This document shows positions 11,801 to 25,621 of a stretch of DNA of 64,000 nucleotides, piece by piece (position 1 is the first letter of the stretch; each line of letters opens with the position of its first letter). Source of the DNA: Dioscorea cayenensis subsp. rotundata (lineage: Eukaryota > Streptophyta > Magnoliopsida > Dioscoreales > Dioscoreaceae); contig NC_052484.1 of NCBI RefSeq assembly GCF_009730915.1, forward strand, positions 1 through 64,000. The letters are read 5' to 3'. A model generated the notes under the pieces. That model did no database searches. It was not told the origin of the DNA and saw only the letters and a list, made by a program, of their open reading frames with translations. The position numbers and the translations under genes were made by a program.

Positions 11801-12880
11801 AAGAATGATCGCTAAAAGAAAATGCATGCAAATGCATTTATACATGTCTAATACTGAAACCTTAGGGTTTTAGGGCAAAAACATTGTCATTTTTGGACCC
11901 AAACGACCTCGTAATGAAGTAAACCTAGTTCCAATAAGTTCAATGAATGGAAAAGCTTCAATTTGGATCAAAGAAATACAATAAAAGGCCAAAGTTTTCC
12001 GATGCTACAAGAATATCGGGAATGCTACAGAGAAAACCCGAACCTTACAAATGGTTTTCTCTCATTTTACAACATCAAACGATGAAATTTTTGACACAAT
12101 TCTCATGAATAACAATTGACAACATCAAGGGTTTCATTTTAAGCCCAAAAACTTCCACAAATCATGAAAAAAATCTAGGGTTTTGGTCTAGGTTTATAAA
12201 TAATGAATACAATGAAAAATACGGAAGAAATACATACTAAAAAAACTCGGATAAAGGCTCTTACCTTACTCAAGAGGATGTGGGGAGTAAATTTTTGGTG
12301 TTGGTTCACCGGAATTGGTCGCCGGAAATAGTTAGGGATAAGGGTTCGGCCGGCATGGAGAAGCAAAGAAGGAGAAGGAAAGAAGAAGGAAGAGAAGAAT
12401 TTGGATATTAATTCTCGGGTTGCTACAGTTGTCGGGTTGCTACAAAGACACTTCAATCAAAGATCGGGTCACGCATGATCGTAGTGCTACAGTGTCGACG
12501 TAATCAATAGTGTTGGGTCGCAAAAACTACAGTGAACGAGCTAGTTTAACTACGATGAATGGGTTGCTACAATGTTTTTTTATTCTTTTCTAAATTACTC
12601 TATTGCCCCTCTAACACAAGAATGGAAACAAAATCCAAAATGACCGAATTGCCCCCTATTTATGGCGTAATTTTTCGCACATAATCAACTCAGTGCAATC
12701 CAAAGAAAAATCTATTAATGCAAAATGACCATTTTACCCTAATGCATTCACAAAAAAATAAGAGAAAATCCTAGGTCCAAATTTGGACTGGGTACAACAA
12801 CGATGCTCCTCCACGTATTCGTCCCTGGGTTCCGGCGCTTGTCGCCTTTCTAAGAAAAAAAAAACAAAAAATAAAAAAAA
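8813..12880 (+). mobile_element. tRNA-derived SINE, split by an inserted LTR element
   Basis: The SINE is 8813-8934 plus 12805-12880, about 198 bp once the insert is removed. The head has a box A-like TGGTCTATTGGCATCGG and a box B-like AAGTTCGATCCC, the internal RNA polymerase III promoter of tRNA-derived SINEs. The 3' end is GTCGCCTTTCTAAG followed by an A-rich tail. A 12-bp target duplication, ATAGTAATAATA, flanks the whole (8801-8812 and 12881-12892). It landed about 190 bp downstream of the WRKY stop codon. Confidence 0.8.
8935..12799. mobile_element. 3.87-kb TG..CA element, probable solo LTR
   Basis: The element starts TGTCACGTCCCGACCCGCGG and ends CTGGGTACAACA. It is flanked by the 5-bp duplication ACGAT (8930-8934, 12800-12804), as left by retroviral-type integrase. 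I see no second copy of either end inside and no gag or pol frame, so it looks like one long LTR left after recombination; a non-autonomous (LARD-like) element is the alternative. A (TA)n is at about 10998-11018. The length and the TGTCACG start fit the long LTRs of Tekay/Del chromoviruses of the Ty3/gypsy group, but that lineage call is inference. Confidence 0.72.
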
Positions 12881-12892
12881 ATAGTAATAATA

Positions 12893-14649
12893 AATCTTTA
12901 ATTATAAATTTTGAATTTACTACCTAAATTTTGCACTTAATTCTTAACCGGTACGCACACTCGTTAATTAACATGAGCTTATCACATTTGGGGGAATATA
13001 TATATAAATATATCTTAAATCTCACTATGCATGCAAGACTTGATTTATATCAAAGGGTAGCTTGTACTAGCCAAGAGGATTTCAGATGATTTTTGTAGAA
13101 TTATGAAAATTTTAAATAGAATATGTTGTATGCATATTTTATTGGTTCAATGTAATTCGTTGAAAGAGGTACTGCAAAATATCAGAATAAGAAGAAGTGT
13201 GATTAACTCTAATACAAAAGATCACAATATTTAAAATTTATGTCAAATGACTTGTTAAAAAAAATTTAAAAAAAAAAAATCATTGAAGAGGAGTCAATAC
13301 TCAATAGCCATGTTTTTCTCGGCCATGGCATGCAATTTTTCCGTGTATTTTATTTGTTATGTTCTCTCGTGGGTCTCTTGTTTGCATTTGTCTTGTAATT
13401 TTCTTCTTTTATTGTTTAAATCTGATTTATCCGATTATTTAACAATGCTTTATACGCACACTTTTATTGGTGTAGTTTTTGTTTGGCCTATTGTAGTTTG
13501 GAGAATCTTGATAAAGAGGAAAAGGCATGGTTGCAAACACGTGGGATAATTTTCTTAGTTTATGGGCGGCCTGCCATTTAGATACGAATCTGTTAATTTT
13601 ACCCTTTTTATAAAATAGGACCGGCTTTTCTTTATGAAAAACTTTATTAATATTAAATTAATTCTACAATTGATATATATAATTTGGGAAGACTTTTATC
13701 TTCCGGAGTTCAAAACAGATCAACCACGATGATATAAAAATAAAATTTTTGATTGTGAGAGCAGATTTACGGCCTAATAAAAGATATATAATAAAATACA
13801 TCACTAATAACTAATAAGAATGCAACTTTCATGGTAAAAAATCTATATATTGGAGTTATTTAATTTGAAGCTAATTCATAACACGAGCTTCATATCTTGC
13901 AATAAATGTTGACATATCATATAATATGTTAAAATTTTAAAACTGCAACCATGCACTACCAATGTTACGCCAACAAATGTTTGAATTTTAAACATTGTCG
14001 ATGAAACTCGAACATGTTACTTATTTTCTAAAGACTTTGTTGACCTCATTGTTCTAAATGACATGATTTTTTATGGTGGAGCAATAGGCCACTTTCCTTG
14101 AGTTACATGTGTTTTTTTTTTTATATAAAATATAACATCATTAATAGCTAGAGAAAATGGAATCCAAGCTTGGAATTTTGAAACAAACTCTTTGCGCATT
14201 CTTTCTCTCTTTCTTCGGTTTTCCACAAGTAAATCATTGTTGGTTGGAATATCTAGCATTGTTTGATAACAGTGGCAGAGGATGGAAGCATAGTGGATGA
14301 CTTTTATCATATGTTTGAAGTTTACAAGGCGCTTTTTATCAATTGTATTAAGAACGTGTTTATTTAGAGACAACAATATAACCAATGAAATAGTCATAAA
14401 AGTCTAGGATGGTGACAGAATATTAATGCTTTGCGTATCAATAGCCTCCTGTTTTTTTCCACTCAAGATCACCTACAAGATCATTAGATGCTTGTAGAAA
14501 CTCAAAGGAGTGATTTTCGGAGTTAAGAAATGATGGCATTTTGAAAGTTTCGACAAATCAAACACATAATAAACTAAACACTGTGATTTTTGTTTGTTTG
14601 TTCCTAGTCTTGAATGTAGATGTGAAAATTTTTCTTTATAGAAATATAT
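12893..14649. other. intergenic, AT-rich
   Basis: No recognisable gene. Two open frames (13283-13549 plus, 14071-14397 minus) are short, AT-rich and unrecognised, with no splice partners that I can see. Confidence 0.5.
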
Positions 14650-15016
14650 GGTAAATTTTTTATTAAGTCACTAAACTTTGACTCATTTTTATTTTGATCA
14701 ATGAATTACAATATACATTAATTTGGTCACTCAATTTTAATTTGATTTCACCGGACAATAAATCTAAAATTTCAACCCCCAATTGATTACATGACTGTAT
14801 GAAAATTTAAGCCAGTACTTATTATGACACATTATTAAGTCCATTGGAGATGTTCATGTTATCCAAAAAGAGCACATCATTCATTTGGAGATCAAAATTT
14901 TTTAATTTACTACCTAATGAAATCAAATTAAGTTGAGAGACGAAATTGATCGAATTGAAGTTCGGTGATCAAAATAAAAATGAACCAAAATTAAATCACC
15001 TCATAAAAAATTTACC
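14650..15016. mobile_element. MITE-like element with long inverted ends
   Basis: The left end GGTAAATTTTTTATTAAGTC and the complement of the right end GGTAAATTTTTTATGAGGTG start imperfect inverted arms of at least 50 bp, continuing through TCATTTTTATTTTGATCA on both sides. It is about 367 bp with no coding frame. I could not see a clear target duplication. The long arms suggest a Mutator-type or foldback MITE. Confidence 0.6.
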
Positions 15017-16219
15017 CCAGAGATACACATACAATTTCATATTTTTGTGAGGGTATAAAAACAAGTTACTCTTGGGTTTTCTGTTCTACAGAAAAATTTT
15101 CATTTGCTTATTTTCGTGGGATTTATTTAATTGTGCATCACTGGGCAGTGCCAGTATTACAGAAATTTCTTCTGATAATCATATTTTTAAAAGTTTTACT
15201 TCATTTTTGAGATTTTCCCAACAGCAACAACTTTATTTTTTTTTTATTCAGCAAGTTTATTTTAAAAGGTTATAAATTAATCCCTACAATGACACCTATA
15301 ACTCAAATACATCATATAAATAAATATGTAAAAATCAATATTGGCCTTATATAATAAAAAAGCTTTAACAATTTTAACATGAATTTTCTTTCTTTACCTC
15401 GTACTAAAACTATAGTATTTTCAAAACTCATTTATCAAAATTGAAGTGTCCTTCAGTGACTATATTCATGCGTAAGATAGGCTTGCAATGACAGATGTAA
15501 GATGTCCATATTACCCTTGTCCAACAAAGTGAACTAGAGAAGCAACAGATACAGAAATAAGAACACAAACAAATAATACGATACCACGCCTATACATTTG
15601 GTATGCTTGAGTAGGGCATTATGGGAAATGAATTTCAGAAATAATGAATCAATAGAAAGCCAAGAGATCAATACTCAAATAAGTATACATGAAAGCTGAA
15701 AACATAACTTTATATTCATAGGTGCTATTGGACGCTAAATAACTGGATTACCTTGTTCTTGGCACTCATTGCAATCACCCAAATGAACAGAACGATCGGT
15801 CCAATAAATGAAGACACGAAGTGGGAGATCATATAGCAATCTAGAGCTTAACCTGCAGTATATCCTTCAGGACAATCAGAGAATTTTTAAGGTCAAGACA
15901 TTCCCACCAGAGTTAAAAAACAATCTGTGGATACTGTATAGCATAAGATAAGACACAACCTGTGATAATTTGAGTAATATTAAGGGCGTCATGGAATTCC
16001 CTGTAGTAATTGGACATTTAACTCCATCAGTTCAGCAGTTGGAGGAAATGAAATAAATGTGAAATTAGTCACTGATGATCACAAAAGGTGAGTGATTGTA
16101 TGAATTGTTCGAAAGAGATATATTCCTCTCATAGAATGGAACTATTGACAGCCAAAAATGAACCAACTTGCCTTAAAATTACCTTGATGCTTTGGGAAAG
16201 TAGTATGAGATGCCAAATA
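15017..16219. other. 3' flank of the translocator gene
   Basis: No gene seen. The part nearest 16219 is probably the 3' UTR of the minus-strand translocator gene. Confidence 0.45.
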
Positions 16220-19200
16220 TTATCTATCATCTACAAGATCCAACTCGTCAAGGATAACATACTTCCCAGGTGAATTGGAAACTGTAGAACTTCTTTCTGC
16301 AGCTTCACTTGGATGAGATCTTTTTAGTTTCAGATATCTGGATATCGTAAAATAGTTAAATCAAAAACAAAGAAACCCAACTCTAAAGATAGCTATGTTC
16401 AGAATACCATGTGATAGACTTACAGCCAGTTAAGAAATCACTAAGTCAATAATATATATATATATACTCAAATTAGTCACTCTACTTCTCTCTCTTACCC
16501 TTTTAGCTTTACTTAGAATGTCTCATTAATCCTCTACTTTTGAAAATATGTCACTTGGAGAAATGCTCTCATAGTCCTCTCATTTTGAAAATAGACCAAA
16601 TAAAAGGACTGAGGGTGGTCGATTTTTCAAGGAGAGACTAGAGAAACGTTTCTCAGCAAATAGGCATATTTTTCAAAGTAGAGGGATTGATCGAGAGATG
16701 TTACGAGTGAGAGGGACTAAAGGAAAGAGAGAAAAAGTAGAGAGGAGTTAGGATGTATGTATCACCAAAAAATATTTGATTTGGCCCATTGGCCCAAAAG
16801 AACCCAAACTATGGACCTTAGCTTTCATGCATGACTTTATCATAAGATCATTCCACGAAAGCAAATTGCTTAAAATAAAAACCCCAAAGAGAAATGAACA
16901 AAAGAAAGCTTAACAAAGCTGGATAAAGAACTTCCCTTCCATGAATTCCAAGACTCAAACTGCTAAATAAAAATAAATTGAATTAAATTAGAATAATATT
17001 CATCATGTTATTATAACTATATAAAAATATATTCTACTAATAACAACTAGTATATCAGCAAGTTTGGCCGTCTGGCTCAAATTTTACTCATTAAGTTCAA
17101 AACAAGACGGGAGCATTTTAATTATAAAGCAGCATCATACAAAACTTTTGGCAATTTGGCTTTGATCTACTGTTTACTTTTAAAAACTACAAATAAATAA
17201 AACTAAACAAAAGGAAAACCATAAAGAAATACGAAGATACAGTACATAGGAAAACCATACAGATATATAGATTCAAAAAATAGATGTGAATCAGAAAGGT
17301 GCATCTACGTTACCCAAAACTTTTAATGTGTATTTCCCTAAAATTATCACCACTCCATGTACCTAGTTCTCTGATTCAATCATGTAATTTACAGAATCAT
17401 AAAACAATTATCTTGAAGAAGATGAGGCCAGTCACCTATTGCATCTAAAACTACTAAACTAAGTAGAAAATAGTCAACTTATGTAGGCATTCCAGACCAA
17501 GGTTAAATTTCTTCAATGCACCAAATACGATCATATCCTAAGTCAAAAAGAATTCATAGATTGGCAAGATTAGATTAGGTTGAAACTTGAAAGGCTACTA
17601 CAATATGCTTGCAGAAATGGAACATGTGAAATTAACTGACTTGGAATAGGAACAACTTTGACCAACTCAAGAAGTTAGCAATGGGTCATGCTTTCAAGCA
17701 ACAAAATAGATGCCAAAAGACGAGATAAGAGCTTCAATTTTCCACCAAATCAAAATAAAGCACAAGAATTAATCCAAGCTTTCAGATGGCACATTTCGAA
17801 GTAGCTAGAGAACCCAGTCAACTTACTTGTACCAGTTGAACAAACTGACACCAACCATTATAATCAGAAGCCCAAGTCCTTTCAGCCAGGTAAATTTATC
17901 ATGGAAGTATAACACTGCAACCTGACAAAACATGTGTGATACTCAACAAAATTAAAAATTTTCCTCACAAAACAAAGAACAATGATAAGATGGAGGATGA
18001 TGAACCTCTTCTACCAAAATTATTGATATCATGTTCACTGTCTTAAGACAGGACAATACAATGCAAAGGAAATTAATATATCTGAGAAAGAGAAGCATGA
18101 GAAGATATGCCAAACCATACCAAAATTGTTACAGCCTCCTTGACAACACCAGCTATCGTCACGGTTACTGAACTGGTCATTGAAACCAGCATATACTCAG
18201 TTAAGACCTGCAATGGGATGAACCTATTTAGCTGCATTAATTCAAGCACATAGTACCAACATCAATAATCAATACAAGCATTGTAGGATACACAGATCTA
18301 GAGGAAACCATGATAATAAGATGGCAAAATTAATTGATGGAATTAAGCCACATATTTTTGACATAAAGAACGACAAGATTAACATTCAAAAGTCAATTTT
18401 AGAACAAATTCTTACCATAAAGAATGCCAACATTCCTCCTAGCAGCATTAGTAGGGAACTCTGAATTATATGCCATGAACTATTAAAATAATGGCTGATC
18501 TTCAAATCATGCCAGGGTTCCACCATAAGAGAAAGGACAAGAGTCATAGCAGCCATCAAGGGGGTAACATTCCCCATCAGTCTAATGGGATTCTTCAGGC
18601 CTACATGATAGTAAGAAAATTAGAACTTCTAGACTAAATCTTCCACAAGAATCAAAATCTGCTACGACAATGCAATTCCATAGAAGGATGCAAAAAGAGC
18701 AAAATGTACTTGTTAAACAAGCATGATCAGAAACGCAGAACTGGGTGGGGCAATAGATTAAATTACATCAGGCAGGTTAGTAAGCAGAATTTCCACAAAC
18801 TACGTAAAACCTCCAACTTAAAGTTCTAAGTTAGACCATTCAGAAGACACAGTAGACAGCTTACCATAAGATTCTTTCTTCATGTCAAGTGCAGATGCCA
18901 CATACACAGGAAATTAAAAAGAAGCCAAAGTCAGCACATGTTACATAAAAAGATTGAATAGCTAGATAATTGCGCATATCTTTAAACAGGTATTTTTCAA
19001 TTGATATAAAAAACTGAAGCAGGTATGGCATAATATAAACAAGAAAGTGATGGCTGTACCTGCAAAAGAATCTGAGTCATGCACCAACGGAAACCAGACA
19101 TAACAGCAGCAAGCATAACAAACACAAATCCCCAAAACTCAAACTCTGTCTCCTTAGAAACTGAAACAAATATGTTTTTGGTCAATTAATATGAAGAGTA

Positions 19201-22200
19201 GAGAGACTTGTAAGGGAAGGACAAATGAACTGCCTTACTGAGAATGCATAGGGGCAAAACATAATCAGAAACTGAACTTTTACAATTAGATATACACAAA
19301 ATAGATTTTGAAGTTAACGTAGACATTGTTAGGAAACTTGGTAATTTTAAGTATCAACACAAATGGCAAAAAATTAGACCTAGTGATAATAGTACCTGTT
19401 AATAAAACGCCAGAGGAGATCACCAACATTATGCCAAAAAGCTTAAAACTGGGACTCTCCAACCTTGAAAAGTAAGAGACTGTCACAAGCTGTCCCATAA
19501 AGGACCAAAAAAAAAAATGCTGAATGTAAACATTGAATTTCAAATATCAGAGGCATAATCAAGCATACATCCATGCCACCAGAGGAAACATTTGTAAAGT
19601 GAAATAAAGCAAAATTCCACCGCATAAAACAAAAAAAGAATACTGAAACCTAAACCTAGGACAAATAATATCAGCACAAATCTAACATTTCACTTGCTAA
19701 GTAGGCATGGTATTACAGTCTTACTAGAAATGCAAAGATAATATTGTCATATTATTTTTAGTACCTGTAATCAGTGAGTATAGTAAGTACATAAATTGTA
19801 AAAGATGCATAATAAAAAAAAATAAAAAAAAAAGTAACTAGTATGATCGAATAGTAATTGACAACTTGTAACTAAAAATAAAAAGTTTCATCTTTAAAAT
19901 GCCTCAGGAATTATGTCTCAGACAATCAATCAAGAATTGCAAATAAAGGTTTGGAAGGAGACAGCAACAAATCAAATGCTTGGACCTATCATCAATTGTA
20001 TTGTGGAGCCTGGCCTGCCCTGAATGTACTCATATACCAGCTTGTTGATTATGTGGTTATGTGGCAAGGAAAATCATTACAGTAAAGTCTAGAATCAAAT
20101 TTCCAGGATTAACAACAGAAAATTTACACAGTCACAGCTCACGAGTGTAGTAACATTGTCGTATAGTACTTCAAATGATGCTCACCTAAAAGCAAAAGCA
20201 AACAGAAGAAGAAATATTGGCCCTGCAGATTTACACTGCATAAAGAAGAAGAGTAAAAAAGAAAAATCATGACATCTAGGTTCAGAAAAAATATATCTTG
20301 CTGGAAGTGAAAGTAAAAAATTGAAAATATGAGAAAAAGAAACAAACCATTGTAGCAAATGTTACAGATATCGAAACAAGTGAAGCATTGCTCAGGTTGA
20401 TATCCAATGCAGTTGCAAGAGAAGTTGGTACAACTGCATAACAAAAAAGCCCATCAATATGATTAGGCAGTAAAACAAAAGTAAAATAGGAATTAAAAAA
20501 AAACTATACAGGCTTTGATCATCAACGATAAGATAGGACCCAAAAAGTTGGTTCTCAACACCGACAATTTAAACTTGGCATACCACGAAAGGCTCCGCAG
20601 ACATGGAGAAAGCGTATACCAAGATTAACGCTTTATCAAATTACCCTTTCCCAATAGCACATAATTGAAAATGAACTCATTTGCAAGATTATATTAAATA
20701 CTTCAAAATTTTTCATTTAGCTATGCCAACAAAAGAAGATGATTATTCATTATGTTTTGTTTCTTTCAACCTTTCTTCTATAAGATAATCAAAACATTAG
20801 TTCAATCTCTTACAACAATTTTTGCTGGGAATCTAATTCCTTATTTTGATACTGAGATATCAGTGCATGAGGGTGGACTGCAATCGACTAAGTAAAGCAT
20901 GGCTGCCTCGTCAGTTATGCTTGTACATGAGTAAACTTGGTCCCACGTAGTCTATTTGTGATATCAAGTAGTGTTTGAATATATTCAGGGTGGAACATAT
21001 GTACTGTACCTTTATTGAAGTTGCAGTATTTAGGTCTAAGGTGATGTTCTTAGGGTTATCTAAACACCGTACCAGAGCTTGATGATCAAGACAGGGACAA
21101 CATGAAGATCTCGAATTTGTGTCAATGACACAAGTTTTTCAAACTCAATTAGATGCAATCCTATATTTTGAATTTGTTCTCCACTACTTTTTTAAAAGAT
21201 ATTAGATCCTTTACTTGTTTGAAGAAATGTCTATGTTAAAGATTAATTCAGCAAAAGCACCATAACTGAATTTACAAACAAAACTAAGAATGAAATTTAG
21301 ATGCCAAAATGCGGAACTATCAGGAGCTACAAGATTGAGTAACATCCTTTAAAATACTAAGGAATACCAAATCAAGAAAGTCAAATTACCAAAATACGAT
21401 TGACAAGGAATAATTAAGAACTTAAAAGGTTCCTTGAAGTCCGTAGCTCTAGAAGATAGGGTGATCCTATTAAACTCAATTTATTATCTATCACAGAATA
21501 TTGGATGATTTTTTTATTGCTTTTCCTTTTCCCCTTTTTTCCCCTTTTTTTTCCTTTTCTTGTGTGTGCGTGCGCTTTACTTTTTGTTATTAATCATATT
21601 GGAGAATATAAGAGATGGTTCCTGAGGAAAGAAACGATAGAAGACTGAAGAGGATATAGCCCAATGCAATAAGGGAGAACCATAACACCAGTGAAATGGG
21701 TTAGGAGAACTTGCAGAAAACCATGGTAGTCATTCAAAATTAACAACTAGCATATAAATCATCACTAGTTAATCAAATGATACTCCAGTGAAGATCACCC
21801 ACACCTAACAACCACGAACAACTAAGAAGCAACTGGTCCTAGGAAAACAAATCTAATCAAAACGATGATGAAATCAGTTGGATAATGGTTTAAATTCCCA
21901 TCAGGCAAGTGATATCTGGGATTTCCACAAAATACACAGAACCTCCTCTTAAAGAAGCTAGCGTCTGCAAAAGTGAGGATAGACAGCTGACCATAAGATA
22001 TAAGAAGCTCAATCTACAGTATAAGAAAAATAGTGATGGAGATCACAAAGAGAAGAGGGAAGTCCTTGGGAATGTCTTATGCTCATTATGAAACCTTTCA
22101 GAACTTCAGGTTTCAAGTTAACCCCATGCATCCATCTCAGTTTAGGAAAGGATTGCTAAAGCAGTTTTCATAATTAGGGTAGAGAATTTTGAACCAAATG

Positions 22201-23348
22201 ATAAGAAGACCCTTATCAGGAAAGATTAATAGTTTCCAAGTCATTGTGGATAAGAACAACAATACACTAATACATTGCAAATATGGCGATGACAACATAT
22301 GACTTAGCTATATCTAGAAAATGGAGAAGGTTCTTTAGAAACAGAACCTTAGATTTTCTATTGTAATATAACTAGCATATTGAAGTAAAGTAACACAGCC
22401 CATGCGAGGCCCTGTCTTTTTCAATTCGTTCTATAGGATGCTTCATATTTTTGTTCTGTAGAAAGCATATCAAGTTATTAGGTCATAGTCATATACATAT
22501 GCAACGAATTATCTTGGGGACTATTAATTTATCATCTAAAACATACAAATAACTATAATCACAATGAAAATCAAAGTCTACCACGAATAAATCGCATCCT
22601 ATTTCATTGTGATGAAAAAAAAATACATATAAAAAGAAAGGATAGGTTATAGAAAATGCAACTACCTACAATGAAGTAATCCCTCCAAGACATCACCTTG
22701 CTGCTATCTGACCCCTTCGACTGAAACCAAATAATAATATTTGACAGAGCAGCTTGCATTGTAAAGTGGATAGTATTCATCAACAACGGAGCTGGAAAAT
22801 TTCCCATGTGATGCCCCAACAATATCTTATTATACCTAAAATCATAAACATCTAAAAATAAAACATTTATTTAAGAAAGTAATTCCCTATCAAAAGCAAG
22901 CTAGATCCAAGCATACTCACAGTGTCAAGCAAGTGCTGAAGGTGTACCAAACCAGTATAAAAAACAAGATCTTGATCACATTAGCCACAGAAACCGAACT
23001 CCTCGCCGATTGCTTCAGCGCTTCCAGCTTCTCAACCATTCCATTCTCGACATCAAACGCAGCATCCACTTTGAGCTGATGAAAGCCACCCAATCTCTGC
23101 CCCTCAGACTCACCGACGCCTGTTTCTGAACCGGCAGCGTCTCCCCGTAACAGCGGGAGTTCAAAATCCTCAGATTCATCGGCGGTGCTATTCCTGCGAG
23201 ACCCTGGCAATGAGCGGACGATCCCCTCCTCATCACACCACCGAGAGAAGGAAGGCTCTCGACGGAGAACGGGGCTGTGCTCGCCGGTGTCGGCGACGGC
23301 AATAGCTTCGTCTCCTTCGTCTACTGAGCCCGGGTCCTTCACCTCCAT
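16220..23348 (-). CDS. sugar phosphate/phosphate translocator-like protein (TPT family, At1g06470-like)
   Basis: Minus-strand exons: 23348-22921, 22835-22666, 20433-20348, 20235-20186, 19463-19396, 19160-19060, 18877-18865, 18600-18416, 18207-18121, 17921-17827 and 16337-16220. All junctions are GT-AG with consistent phase, giving 1401 nt and 466 aa. A hydrophilic, acidic N-terminal region of about 115 residues precedes a membrane domain of the triose-phosphate transporter/SLC35 type, roughly residues 118-445. Readable family segments include YNKILLGHHMG, ALDINLSNASL, FEFWGFVFVMLAAVMSGFRW and KEAVTILVAVLYFHDKFTW. The C-terminus is hydrophilic and ends DELDLVDDR. Members exchange sugar phosphates or nucleotide sugars across organelle membranes; the substrate of this subgroup is not known to me. 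The start is the first Met after a pyrimidine-free leader whose frame matches an acidic N-terminus. Exon 7 is only 13 nt. Confidence 0.9.
16467..16757. mobile_element. inverted-repeat MITE in the last intron of the translocator gene
   Basis: The left arm (AGTCACTCTACTTCTCTCTC onward) and the complement of the right arm (CTCCTCTCTACTTTTTCTCT onward) are imperfectly alike over about 85 bp, including a shared CCTCTACTTTTGAAAA-type block. It lies wholly inside intron 10 (16338-17826). No coding frame; target duplication not resolved. Confidence 0.5.
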
Positions 23349-25552
23349 CGAGTAGAGACTGAGCGAGGGGTTTGGGATTGGATTGAGATTTGAAGACAAG
23401 TGTTCGATCTCTCGGGAAAATCGAAGAAAGAAAGATACGGAGAAGTAGGTGTCCTCTTTTTGGCCCTTTTTTGGTTTATTAGTATGATTCAAAAATCCCA
23501 ACTTTGATCGGCTTGTGGTACTAGAGGAGATTTTTACAAGACTCTGACCGGTCTTTGTTTTCAAAAATTAATCTAATTTATTCCTGGATAAATTCTTTTG
23601 AGTGTGATAATTATAAGACTTATCCACTTTATCGTGATTTGTAACCCAAAACACTAATAACTTCGGGGTGAGTTGTCACTTGTCACCCGTCCTTATTTTT
23701 ATTGTAATTGGTTAGTATAAATTTTTACTGGTAACGTGATCACGGGATATTGAATTTACAGAGGCCCGTTATTTTTTTTATTACAAAAGTGATAAGTGCT
23801 GCCTCACAAAAAATGTCAAAGGATAAATATGTGCATGATACATCAGTTATAGTGGCTCAACTGGAGATCTATTATAAGGGCTAATTAACACATGAAACAA
23901 TTAGAGTCTGTCACATGTACCCAAGATGATTTCTCAATAACAATAACCCCACAATAGTAAACCTCTCATATCTTTTAACATTGAAAAGGTAGAAAATACA
24001 ACTCCTTTCAAAAGACACTGTGAACAGTGGATGAAACAATACTTATACAATATTTCTACCTTATATGCCTTATATTTATACAGTACTATAACATAAGAGA
24101 TTTGATCTTGCACCACTCACTCACTATTTTTAGTGACTTCTATTGAGACTATTTAATGGTTATAGAGGTATAATTTTTTTTTTGTATTTGTAATTTCAGG
24201 TAAGCAAGTTTTTTATTTTTTTAATTTATGTGTTTTATAATTCATTATGAGGTAAATAATTAGACCTCGTGGCCCATGCTTTGGAATTGCTGGTGGCCGT
24301 CCCCGTCGTAGAATGAGCGGGTGATTATATATGAATGTATTTATTTGTTAAACATTTAGTTAATTATATTTATTTGAATATGAGGCTGTTTGCTTTGGCT
24401 TGGAAGAGGGAAAATTAGTTTTTAAAGTTTTTTTTTTAAATTAAATTTGAGCAAACATTTGGGAAGCGTAGAGATTTGAACTGTATGACTTTGAGATAAC
24501 AACCTCCATTTATTGTTAATTAATTAATTAATTAATTTTTGGTGTTTGTGGAACTCTTCTCTCATTTTGAACATAATTTAATTTAGCATTTAGGATTGAC
24601 AAAGTGCAAATAATTAATCTCTTATAAGCTCTATTATTATATCACATCTTTTTTTATTTTATTTTATTTTTTATTTTTATTTTTAATAAAAATAGATAAA
24701 TTATTAATTTATTAAAATAAAAAAACAACTAGTGTAGATTACTAGACACCACCTCTTCTTCTATTACTATAAAATTACCTTATCATCTTTAATGTTTTTT
24801 ACATACCTTCTACTTTTTGATGTTGCGTGACTTAAGTATAATCTTGACTCTTGTACTTATACTCACTTTCTTTTATTATAGTTGGAAATTGGCGCACTAT
24901 TTTAAAAAACCTATAAAAATATTTTAATCATTAAAATCCATAAGATATATTAGTTTGAAAAATCTTATGGGAACTTTTTATCTTTCAATACCCTAAGCAT
25001 AAGGTATGAAAAAAATGGCATTCATAAACATACTCTATAAAAACTAAAAAACCCTTTAATTAGTTATATATCTCATTATTTAATAAATATAAAATATTCA
25101 ATGAATATAAATAGCTTTCATAACCAAACTGTATGATTATAATCAGCACTTTTCATCTAAAAAAATTTATTAGATCTCAACTAAATTTCTAACCCAATTA
25201 ATTGTAAAATCACAATTAACATGCTTTCAGAACAAACTTTAGCAATAAAATCATTTTTCAACTAATTGAGAACTATAAACTACATAATTAATATTCACCA
25301 TCAAAACTTAAAGAAATTCTTTGTTTAATTAGTCAATTTTTTTGTAAATCCACCTTACTTTTTATTATTTTTTTAAAATTTTCTCTATAAAAATAGTTGA
25401 ATTGGAAAATAGGAATATAGTTTAATACAGATTAATCCCTCTATTTGAAAAATTACTTCAAAACTTTCCATACCATTGTCACCATAAAATTTTGGATTTA
25501 AAAAACTAGGATTATTCTTAATATCACTTGTAGCTTTGGATTGAAAAACCTG
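23349..25552. other. 5' flank of the translocator gene and AT-rich intergenic DNA
   Basis: The 5' UTR and promoter of the translocator gene should lie in the first few hundred bases. A (TTAA)n run is at about 24515-24537. No other gene recognised. Confidence 0.5.
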
Positions 25553-25600
25553 TTTATATTCATATAAAAAAGGCGTTGGTCGTCTATTATTAAAAAAAAA
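25553..25600 (+). mobile_element. 3' end fragment of a SINE
   Basis: TATTCATATAAAAAAGGCGT followed by TGGTCGTCTATTATT and an A-run matches the 3' end of the SINE copies at 25622 and 27700. It is 5'-truncated and sits directly ahead of the fuller copy. Confidence 0.6.
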
Positions 25601-25621
25601 TTTTTACAAGTGAAGTTTTTG

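Noticed and set aside
13283..13549. Hydrophobic 88-codon open frame
   Set aside because: AT-rich, no family resemblance, no supporting splice sites or homologue in the window.
14071..14397. 108-codon minus-strand open frame
   Set aside because: No recognisable domain. It may be a transposon relic, but I could not support any family.
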